A DNA stretch of 20,042 nucleotides, from the NCBI GenBank assembly GCA_024687845.1, contig JAILEL010000441.1, positions 1 through 20,042 of the forward strand. Reading direction: 5' to 3'. This DNA is from Eubacterium sp. (GTDB lineage Bacteria; Bacillota_A; Clostridia; Lachnospirales; Lachnospiraceae). Under the pieces are notes generated by a model that was given only the letters and a program-made list of their open reading frames with translations, was not told the origin of the DNA and did no database searches. Below, one piece after another: positions 14,753-20,042 of the stretch; the first letter of the stretch is position 1; each line of letters begins with the position of its first letter. Made by a program: the position numbers and the translations under genes.

Positions 14753-15415
14753 TTATTCAGCGTCACCAGCTGAAGCATCATCCGCAGCATCCGATGCACT
14801 TGCATCATTTGGTGTTCCTTTTGCAGCTTCTGTAGTAGGCTGAGTTGTTGTTTGAATAGCATCAGTAAGAGATGCTCCCTGGAAATCACCATTAATTACG
14901 ATACCATACTTCTCACAAGCAGCCTTAAGACTGTCCTCATACATTCCGAGATATGTCTTGGAATCATTTACAGACTGCTGAGCACTTGATAGCTGATTTG
15001 TATCAACATCCTTAATAGCTTTAATTACACATTCAATAGCATCACGCTGACTCTCAGCAGACTTCTGATATAAATCCTTAATACTCTGAACCTCAGCATT
15101 TTCATAAGTAAGTGCAGTAAGCTTATCCAGATAAGCATCGTATGATACTAGTGCTTCACTTTCAAGCTGATCCTTCCATGTTTCAGAATCAAGATCTGCT
15201 CCATCCTCAAAATACTTATTATAAATTGAAACTGCTTTATCTCTTTCAGAAGCTATTCCAGGTAAATCTTCATTTACAAGCTTTACAATCTCTTCCTGTG
15301 GCTTAACGCCTGTATCTGATACCTCTGTAGTTGCTTCCTCTTCATTTTTCTTACCACAACCTGCCAGAAGGGCAAGTCCAAGTGCAAGTACTAATGCAAA
15401 GACTTTCTTTTTCAT
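14753..15415 (-). CDS. Predicted lipoprotein of unknown function
   Basis: The 220-residue protein starts with MKKKVFALVLALGLALLAGC, a lipoprotein signal peptide with lipobox LAGC and modified Cys20, so it should be lipid-anchored to the outer face of the membrane. The mature part is mostly helical and acidic (about 35-175), for example KDLYQKSAESQRDAIECVIKAIK. It ends in a Thr/Ala/Asp/Ser-rich low-complexity tail (about 185-220) common in secreted Lachnospiraceae proteins. No enzyme motif is seen. It has its own promoter (15454-15482), a ribosome binding site GAAGGAG before the ATG at 15415, and its own terminator (14700-14723). It lies 74 bases after trmD. Confidence 0.88.
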   Translation of the reverse strand: MKKKVFALVLALGLALLAGCGKKNEEEATTEVSDTGVKPQEEIVKLVNEDLPGIASERDKAVSIYNKYFEDGADLDSETWKDQLESEALVSYDAYLDKLTALTYENAEVQSIKDLYQKSAESQRDAIECVIKAIKDVDTNQLSSAQQSVNDSKTYLGMYEDSLKAACEKYGIVINGDFQGASLTDAIQTTTQPTTEAAKGTPNDASASDAADDASAGDAE

Positions 15416-15453
15416 GAATATTCTCCTTCATCTTTTTAACTAACAACTTTTGT

Positions 15454-15482
15454 ATTCTACCACTATTTTTATAGTAGTGCAA
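15454..15482 (-). promoter_or_regulatory. Promoter of the lipoprotein gene
   Basis: On the minus strand TTGCAC (15482-15477) and TAGAAT (15459-15454) are 17 bases apart and the -10 is extended by TGG. The spacer itself is an inverted repeat: CTACTAT and ATAGTGG around AAAA, about 7 bp with one T-G pair. Transcription should begin near 15447, about 32 bases before the ATG at 15415. Confidence 0.7.
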
Positions 15483-15489
15483 GAAATTG

Positions 15490-16191
15490 TTACTGTGAAA
15501 GATTAACAAACTTCTCATACATATCTGGTCTTCTCTCCTTAGTTCTTAACAAAGCCTGTTCATATCTCCATTTATCAATAAGTTTATGATTGCCACTGAG
15601 AAGCACTTCAGGAACCTTTAATCCCTCATATTCAGGAGGTCTGGTATATTGAGGATATTCAAGAAGTCCATTATAGAAGGATTCGTAAACCGCACTATCG
15701 TCACTACCTAAAACTCCCGGAATCAGTCTTGTAATCGCGTCAATCATAACAATTGCCGGAAGCTCACCACCCGTTAAAACAAAATCTCCAAGAGATACAT
15801 GTACAGGATTGATCAGCTCTATAGCTCTCTCATCTATTCCTTCATAATGTCCGCAAATAAATACAATATCCTCATTATGAGATAGGGCCTGTGCCATATT
15901 CTGGTCAAAGGTTCTTCCCTGAGGAGACATATATAATACTCTGGCTCTTCCAGTACCGATTTTTTTCATAACATCCTTATAGCAAAGCCATACAACATCC
16001 GGCTGGATCAGCATACCACTGCCACCACCATAAATGTAATCATCAACATGCCTGTTTTTATTCTGCGCAAAGTCTCGCATATTGACAGCTTTCAGACTAA
16101 CTTGTCCTTTATTTATCGCTCTGCCTGTTATACTATGGCTCAGCGTCTGTTCGATCATTTCTGGAAAAAGAGTCATTACATGATAATTCAT
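15490..16191 (-). CDS. trmD: tRNA (guanine-37-N1)-methyltransferase TrmD
   Basis: TrmD methylates G37 of tRNAs with S-adenosylmethionine and prevents frameshifting; it is normally essential. The 233-residue protein shows the SPOUT trefoil-knot enzyme features: MTLFPEM (6-12), DDYIYGGGSGM (50-60), YMSPQGR (87-93), FICGHYEGIDER (111-122), SLGDFVLTGGELP (133-145), DAITRLIPGVLG (151-162) with the catalytic Arg, and EYPQYTRPPEYEG (178-190). Length and motif set are complete. It follows rimM by 21 bases, the usual order. In many bacteria rplS comes next, but here a lipoprotein gene with its own promoter does. The ATG at 16191 is at the family start. Confidence 0.98.
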   Translation of the reverse strand: MNYHVMTLFPEMIEQTLSHSITGRAINKGQVSLKAVNMRDFAQNKNRHVDDYIYGGGSGMLIQPDVVWLCYKDVMKKIGTGRARVLYMSPQGRTFDQNMAQALSHNEDIVFICGHYEGIDERAIELINPVHVSLGDFVLTGGELPAIVMIDAITRLIPGVLGSDDSAVYESFYNGLLEYPQYTRPPEYEGLKVPEVLLSGNHKLIDKWRYEQALLRTKERRPDMYEKFVNLSQ

Positions 16192-16212
16192 ATCAAAGTC
16201 CTTTCGAAGACG

Positions 16213-16716
16213 TTACATTCCTTTTATAAGATTGACGTAAATCTTGCTAGCATCCATATCTACTTCTTCAACAAACTCTTCCAGATCAGGAATGTATTTA
16301 GTACTGCCATCGTTACATTTTACAACTAAAATTGTCTGGTCAGCAGCATTGTCGAAATAATCTTCTATTTTACCAATAATTTCATCCTTTGAAACAACAT
16401 CGAAGCCTATTATATCAGCCAGATAAAACTCACCTTCATCAAGGGGAAGAGCATGTTCTCTGTCTACATAGAGTTCAACACCTCTATAAGCTTCAATATC
16501 ATTTCTGTCATCAATTCCTTCAAACTTAAGTACAGGCATATTTTTCTTATATTTACAGCCTGTAACTGTTACAGGTTTCATTTCACCTTTAATGCTGAAG
16601 AAGCATTCCTCTAGCTCACTAAACCTGTCCAGATCATCCGATGTAGGATATACACTTATTTCACCCTTCACCCCGTGAGGAGAAGTAAGCACACCAATTC
16701 TAAGATATTCTTCCAT
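16213..16716 (-). CDS. rimM: Ribosome maturation factor RimM
   Basis: RimM binds ribosomal protein S19 and helps mature the head of the 30S subunit. The 167-residue protein has the N-terminal RimM barrel (LRIGVLTSPHGVKGEISVYPTSD, 5-27) and a PRC-barrel C-terminal domain (EFYLADIIGFDVVSKDEIIGKIEDYF, then LVVKCNDGSTKYIPDLEEFVEEVD). Length fits the family. The ATG at 16716 has AAGGAG about 4 bases before it. trmD follows, so the pair is an operon. The 156-base gap upstream, between khpA and rimM, holds a complex RNA-structure candidate that ends right at the ribosome binding site and may control the pair. Confidence 0.97.
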   Translation of the reverse strand: MEEYLRIGVLTSPHGVKGEISVYPTSDDLDRFSELEECFFSIKGEMKPVTVTGCKYKKNMPVLKFEGIDDRNDIEAYRGVELYVDREHALPLDEGEFYLADIIGFDVVSKDEIIGKIEDYFDNAADQTILVVKCNDGSTKYIPDLEEFVEEVDMDASKIYVNLIKGM

Positions 16717-16728
16717 TTGTCTCCTTTA

Positions 16729-16818
16729 TAATTTGTATAGTTACTATTCACGATTAACTTTATATGGCAAATGTGCGATAAGGCCGTGGTACTGACCACG
16801 GCCTCATAATACAAATTA
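16729..16818 (-). promoter_or_regulatory. Structured leader candidate upstream of rimM
   Basis: In the minus-strand RNA, TAATTTGTAT (from 16818-16809) can pair perfectly over 10 bp with ATACAAATTA (16738-16729). This would enclose a strong GC hairpin: AGGCCGTGGT (16804-16795) with ACCACGGCCT (16790-16781), 10 bp and a 4-base loop. The outer stem ends only a few bases before the AAGGAG site of rimM (about 16721-16726). The GC hairpin lacks a T-tract, so it is a poor terminator. A regulatory or mRNA-processing structure for rimM-trmD is inferred; no known riboswitch class is recognised. Confidence 0.5.
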
Positions 16819-16872
16819 CAGTAACCATTGATATATATACATCAGCAATTCAGCCTAACAGCCAAAAGTCAC

Positions 16873-17100
16873 TTATCTTATATCAACAATAACCTTTTTG
16901 TCCCCCTTAGAAGCTGCCGCCTTAACAACAGTTCTAATAGCTTTAGCAATTCTTCCGCTTTTTCCAATAACCTTACCCATATCTTCAGGGGCAACTGTCA
17001 GTTCAAGGTTAATAGTAGAATCATCTGTAGTTTCTCTAACTACAACACTATCTGGGTTATCGACAAGAGATTTTGCTATGATTTCAACTAATTCTTTCAT
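16873..17100 (-). CDS. khpA: KH domain RNA-binding protein KhpA
   Basis: This 75-residue single KH-domain protein has the GxxG loop in GKVIGKSGR (42-50), followed by IAKAIRTVVKAAA and the terminal strand KKVIVDI. The family (KhpA/YlqC) pairs with KhpB/Jag and acts as an RNA chaperone affecting cell size and division in some Firmicutes. The ATG at 17100 is preceded by GGAGGT about 9 bases away. It lies 18 bases after rpsP and belongs to the same transcript. The usual order rpsP-khpA-rimM is kept, though a 156-base gap with a hairpin follows. Confidence 0.95.
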   Translation of the reverse strand: MKELVEIIAKSLVDNPDSVVVRETTDDSTINLELTVAPEDMGKVIGKSGRIAKAIRTVVKAAASKGDKKVIVDIR

Positions 17101-17118
17101 GCCTCGACCTCCAGATCG

Positions 17119-17364
17119 TTATTTTTCAATACCTGCCTGCTTAAGAAGCCTCGCAACAGTCTCAGTAGGCTGAGCACCGTTATTAAGCCATTTTTTTGTT
17201 AATTCTTCATTAACTTTGAAAAGTCCTGGCTCCTGGTTAGGATCATATGAACCGATTTCCTCGATAACAGCGCCGTCTCTTGCTGTTCTTGAGTCAGCAA
17301 CTACAACTCTGTAAATAGGATGCTTCTTGTAACCAATTCTTCTTAATCTGATTTTTACTGCCAT
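17119..17364 (-). CDS. rpsP: 30S ribosomal protein S16
   Basis: The 81-residue protein is a full S16: [31 protein letters not shown] at the N-terminus, then [13 protein letters not shown] and the helical end [23 protein letters not shown]. It stabilises the 5' domain of 16S rRNA in the small subunit. The ATG at 17364 has GGAGG upstream (about 17372-17376). It is followed by khpA. The 91-base gap to ffh upstream contains a 20-bp palindrome and TATAAT-like boxes, so rpsP may have its own start of transcription in addition to readthrough from ffh. Confidence 0.98.
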   Translation of the reverse strand: MAVKIRLRRIGYKKHPIYRVVVADSRTARDGAVIEEIGSYDPNQEPGLFKVNEELTKKWLNNGAQPTETVARLLKQAGIEK

Positions 17365-17381
17365 TTTAATATTTCCTCCAT

Positions 17382-17425
17382 ATTATAAAAAATGTATTAT
17401 ATAATTTAGATGTTATAACACCTAA
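17382..17425 (-). promoter_or_regulatory. Palindrome and -10-like boxes upstream of rpsP
   Basis: A 20-base palindrome (plus-strand TTAGATGTTATAACACCTAA, 17406-17425) is symmetrical except for one A/C pair position (a G-T pair in RNA). Minus-strand TATAAT boxes occur at 17401-17396 and 17387-17382, but neither has a good -35 box. For the first of them the -35 position falls within the palindrome. This arrangement could be an operator over a weak promoter for rpsP, or simply an AT-rich hairpin. No known regulator's site is recognised. Confidence 0.4.
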
Positions 17426-17455
17426 TAATTAGCAATATGATTTAGTTACTCAAGT

Positions 17456-18811
17456 TTATAATCCAAAAGGCATACTGAATCTGCCTCTTCTTCTCTTCTT
17501 ACTTCCTTTACCGCCCATAGCATTTGAGAACTGTTTCATCATCTTCTGAGACTGTTCAAACTGCTTCATGAATCTGTTAATCTCAGATATATCCATTCCA
17601 CAGCCCTTTGCTATACGTTGTTTACGGCTTACATTGATGAGTTTTGGATTAGACCTTTCTTCAGGAGTCATTGACTGAATAATTGCTCTCGGCTTCTTCA
17701 TGGCATCCTGATCAATCTCAATATTACCCATTTTCTGACTCATTCCAGGAATCATACCGATAAGATCATTTATATCACCCATTTTCTCCATCTGTTCCAT
17801 CTGTGACAGAAAGTCGTTAAAGTCGAATTCGCCTTTACGCATACTTTCTTCCATGGCTGCAGCCTGTTCCTCATCAATGGCTGCCTGAGCCTTCTCAATA
17901 AGAGTTTCAACATCTCCCATTCCAAGGATACGACTTGCCATTCTGTCTGGATAAAATGGTTCAAGGTCTGTAAGCTTTTCTCCCATACCAGCATACATGA
18001 TAGGTTTGCCGGTAACTGTTCTGATAGAAAGTGCAGCTCCACCTCTGGTATCACCATCAAGCTTGGTGAGAACAACACCATCAATTCCTATATCATCATT
18101 AAAGGTTTTTGCAACATTTACTGCATCCTGACCTGTCATAGCATCAACAGTCAGAAGCGTATAAGTAACGGCAATATTTTCCTTTACTTCTTTCAGCTCT
18201 GCCATCATATTCTCGTCAATATGAAGTCGACCGGCCGTATCTATAAATATAGGATTAAGATTTCTTTCAGAAGCGTATTTTAATGCTTCCCTTACAATAT
18301 CCACAGGCTTATGCTCTGTACCCATATCAAAAACAGGCACACCAACCTTCTCACCATTAATCTTGAGCTGATCAATAGCTGCAGGTCTGTAAATATCACA
18401 AGCAACTAACAGTGGACGTTTTCCTTTATTCTTAAACTGTCCAGCAAGCTTGGCAACAGAGGTTGTTTTACCTGCACCTTGAAGTCCACACATCATTATG
18501 ATGGTCTGCTCATTACTGGGCAGCAGCTTCATTTCAACTATTTCCTGTCCCATGAGAGTTACTAGCTCATCACGAACAATCTTAATAACCATCTGTCCGG
18601 GATTAAGTCCCTTCATTACATCTTCACCGATGGCTTTTTCAGTAACAGTATTTACAAAACTCTTAACAACCTTAAAGTTTACATCTGCTTCAAGAAGTGC
18701 TCTTTTTACTTCCTTCATAGCCTCCTTGACATCAGCTTCTTCAAGTCGTCCCTTACTTCTGAGTTTTTTAAATACACCTTGTAATTTATCACTTAAGCTG
18801 TCAAATGCCAT
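17456..18811 (-). CDS. ffh: Signal recognition particle protein Ffh
   Basis: Ffh is the GTPase that binds 4.5S/6S RNA and delivers nascent membrane and secreted proteins to FtsY. The 451-residue protein has the N domain (1-~95), G domain motifs GLQGAGKTT (109-117), DIYRPAA (139-145), DTAGR (191-195) and TKLDGDTRGGAA (249-260), and a Met-rich M domain (about 300-451). The M domain includes FLSQMEQMEKMGDINDLIGM and the RNA-binding helix region RIAKGCGMDISEINRFMKQF. Length is typical. The ATG at 18811 (MAFDSLSDKL) is at the family start, with GGTGA just upstream. ylxM lies 63 bases upstream in the same direction, the conserved partner order. rpsP follows after 91 bases. Confidence 0.98.
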   Translation of the reverse strand: MAFDSLSDKLQGVFKKLRSKGRLEEADVKEAMKEVKRALLEADVNFKVVKSFVNTVTEKAIGEDVMKGLNPGQMVIKIVRDELVTLMGQEIVEMKLLPSNEQTIIMMCGLQGAGKTTSVAKLAGQFKNKGKRPLLVACDIYRPAAIDQLKINGEKVGVPVFDMGTEHKPVDIVREALKYASERNLNPIFIDTAGRLHIDENMMAELKEVKENIAVTYTLLTVDAMTGQDAVNVAKTFNDDIGIDGVVLTKLDGDTRGGAALSIRTVTGKPIMYAGMGEKLTDLEPFYPDRMASRILGMGDVETLIEKAQAAIDEEQAAAMEESMRKGEFDFNDFLSQMEQMEKMGDINDLIGMIPGMSQKMGNIEIDQDAMKKPRAIIQSMTPEERSNPKLINVSRKQRIAKGCGMDISEINRFMKQFEQSQKMMKQFSNAMGGKGSKKRRRGRFSMPFGL

Positions 18812-18874
18812 TTTATCACCATACCGGCATATCTAATCATTTACCGGACCCTTCAACTAATATACATATGGTTT

Positions 18875-19273
18875 CTAAAATTCATCAAATATTTCTTTAG
18901 ATATATTTATTACACTGTCAAGTTTTTCACAAAGTCCCAAATCATTCGTCTTTATATCTTTATCCTGCTGAGAAAAAAGTGATTCCTTTATGTCCTCGAC
19001 AGTTGATGTAAGTATATTCATCTTATCCTTAGCTTCCGTAAATCTTTTCAGAAGCCCCATCTTACTTTCATAATTCTCAAGCTTGTTACTGATTCTTTTT
19101 ACAAGATCAAATGCAGCCTGCCTGGAGCATCCAAATTCATCAGCCAATTCAGAATAAGACATATCATCAAAAATCGCAGCGGAGAAAACCTGTTTCTGAT
19201 GTTCATTCAGAAGTTCTCCATAAAAATCATATAATAAAGATTTTCTGTATCTCTCATCCATCTTGACAAGCAT
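18875..19273 (-). CDS. ylxM: YlxM/p13-like helix-turn-helix protein
   Basis: YlxM proteins are small helix-turn-helix proteins coded next to ffh and thought to modulate the signal recognition particle. The 132-residue product starts with YRKSLLYDFYGELLNEHQKQVF, followed by a sigma-70 region-4-like motif DDMSYSELADEFGCSRQAAFDLVKRI (about 37-62) and a helical, acidic C-terminal tail longer than in many homologues (usually about 110 residues). The frame is open to a TTG at 19303, but the promoter at 19294-19322 would start transcription near 19287, so that start is excluded. The ATG at 19273 is chosen; its AAAGGAG site is very close (2-4 bases). The ATG at 19261 is an alternative. Confidence 0.9.
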   Translation of the reverse strand: MLVKMDERYRKSLLYDFYGELLNEHQKQVFSAAIFDDMSYSELADEFGCSRQAAFDLVKRISNKLENYESKMGLLKRFTEAKDKMNILTSTVEDIKESLFSQQDKDIKTNDLGLCEKLDSVINISKEIFDEF

Positions 19274-19293
19274 ATCTCCTTTACAACATGAGA

Positions 19294-19322
19294 ATAATAA
19301 CAAACAACCAGTGTCATGTCAA
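19294..19322 (-). promoter_or_regulatory. Promoter of the ylxM-ffh operon
   Basis: On the minus strand a consensus TTGACA (19322-19317) and TATTAT (19299-19294) are 17 bases apart. The start near 19287 gives a leader of only about 14 bases to the ATG at 19273, which contains the AAAGGAG site. It likely drives ylxM-ffh and, by readthrough, the downstream ribosomal genes. Confidence 0.8.
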
Positions 19323-19342
19323 GTACTTTTGTTTTACACCAA

Positions 19343-20042
19343 TCATCTGTGCTTTTTAGGAGCGACATAATTTGTTACATGGAGTCTCTTCTTTTCTTCC
19401 GATATTATACTTTTTCGTTTTTTACGTGTTCTTTTACTTTTTTTATTTTGTGAAGTAGCAGTACTTTTGTTTTTCTTAGCTGCGTCCTTTTGTTCTTTTT
19501 CTTTTATCGTTCTTTTTTCATCAAAAATCGTATAATCACGTTCAAACATCTCCTGAGTCAGATCTTTTTTAATCGTCTCTTCGCCGCACCTGGCTATCAG
19601 TCTATCATAAATTTCTCTTCTTCTCACATTTCTTAGTTTAGGAAGCTCATGCTTCAGTTGTATATTAAGAAGTTCATTTCTCCACAAAAGATCCAACTGA
19701 TTATAAAGCTTTACCTTCGGGCAAAGTGTCGCTTCTCTGTCAAGAACCACATTGTCATTCGTAACAGTTATTATCCCCCAGAAATCAGGAATTTTCTTAT
19801 CAACATGAATATGTTTTTCCCCGACAACTACATAACAATAATCACAGAACACATTATAATCCTTAATCTGTCGCTCAAGTCTCGTATAAGAATCACTATC
19901 CGACTTAATCTCCATTCCGATTATATATCCGTCAATCACCGCAAGCACATCAGCCCTTGATTTACGTATGATTTTTTCTTCAATTGTTCTAACCTTACCA
20001 TATCTTTCTTCCAGATAATCAAATAAAGGTTCCCGTATATCC
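19343..20042 (-). CDS. sce7726-family nuclease-like protein (5' end outside window)
   Basis: The frame is open to the right edge, so the N-terminus is missing. The visible 233 residues begin DIREPLFDYLEERYGKVR and continue RKSRADVLAVIDGYIIGMEIKSDSDSYTRLERQIKDYN, which matches the sce7726 family. The Asp in RADV and the E-x-K in MEIKSD resemble the PD-(D/E)XK nuclease core; YCYVVVGEKH is the following strand. No start codon is needed at 19948 (a GTG inside the domain). The C-terminal 50 or so residues are very Lys/Arg-rich (KKSKRTRKKRKS), suggesting nucleic-acid binding. Function is unknown; a DNA repair or restriction-like role is inferred from the fold only. ylxM follows with its own promoter. 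Confidence 0.82.
   Translation of the reverse strand, partial: DIREPLFDYLEERYGKVRTIEEKIIRKSRADVLAVIDGYIIGMEIKSDSDSYTRLERQIKDYNVFCDYCYVVVGEKHIHVDKKIPDFWGIITVTNDNVVLDREATLCPKVKLYNQLDLLWRNELLNIQLKHELPKLRNVRRREIYDRLIARCGEETIKKDLTQEMFERDYTIFDEKRTIKEKEQKDAAKKNKSTATSQNKKSKRTRKKRKSIISEEKKRLHVTNYVAPKKHR

Noticed and set aside
14617..14892. Minus-strand frame of 91 codons over the lipoprotein end
   Set aside because: It crosses the terminator at 14700-14723 and overlaps the low-complexity lipoprotein tail in another frame.
19649..19960. Plus-strand open frame of 103 codons
   Set aside because: It is the antisense of the sce7726-family gene, which shows conserved motifs.
1..20042. CRISPR arrays, tRNA or rRNA genes, insertion sequences, phage genes
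   Set aside because: No regularly spaced repeats, tRNA-like cloverleafs, transposase motifs or terminal inverted repeats were seen. The only tandem repeat is the coding 15-bp array.

Overview
The window looks like a chromosomal housekeeping segment from a low-GC, Gram-positive anaerobe, most likely a member of the Lachnospiraceae (Clostridia). Supporting signs are the AT-rich sequence, strong AGGAGG-type ribosome binding sites, sigma-A-like TTGACA/TATAAT promoters, a ylxM-ffh-rpsP-khpA-rimM-trmD order, a DUF6465 small protein, and a giant fused acyl-CoA dehydratase-activase protein typical of anaerobic Firmicutes. No phage, transposon, CRISPR, tRNA or rRNA was seen.

Left part (1-5623, all minus strand): the N-terminus of a secreted protein cut by the window edge; a secreted 287-aa protein with beta-propeller-like repeats; a cluster of a 110-aa unknown protein, a DUF2953 (YtfI-like) membrane protein and a GerW/YtfJ-family protein; an acidic, helical 469-aa protein of unknown function; and a rhomboid-like membrane protein that lacks the protease catalytic residues and ends in a Cys/His-rich tail.

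Middle part (5700-12400): divergent promoters at 5705-5733 (minus) and 5756-5784 (plus) separate the rhomboid-like gene from the only plus-strand genes. These are a 1413-aa protein that joins two HgdC-type ATPase activator domains to two dehydratase-like regions, and a GNAT acetyltransferase. The acetyltransferase gene converges on and overlaps hisF. hisH-hisF (imidazole glycerol phosphate synthase) form a pair on the minus strand. Upstream lies a DUF6465 gene with its own promoter and terminator.

Right part (12399-20042, all minus strand): an OmpR-type response regulator and sensor kinase pair, both with TTG starts; a small lipoprotein with its own promoter and terminator; and the translation/secretion cluster ylxM, ffh, rpsP, khpA, rimM, trmD. 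These last genes make the signal recognition particle protein, ribosomal protein S16, an RNA-binding KH protein, a 30S maturation factor and the tRNA m1G37 methyltransferase. The gap before rimM holds a notable RNA-structure candidate, and the ffh-rpsP gap holds a 20-bp palindrome. An sce7726-family, nuclease-like gene runs off the right edge.

The most unusual items are the self-contained activator-plus-dehydratase fusion, the apparently inactive rhomboid-like protein with a metal-binding tail, the rimM leader structure, and a 15-bp tandem repeat coding for a Gln-rich insert in the DUF2953 protein. No clearly new multi-gene system is evident.
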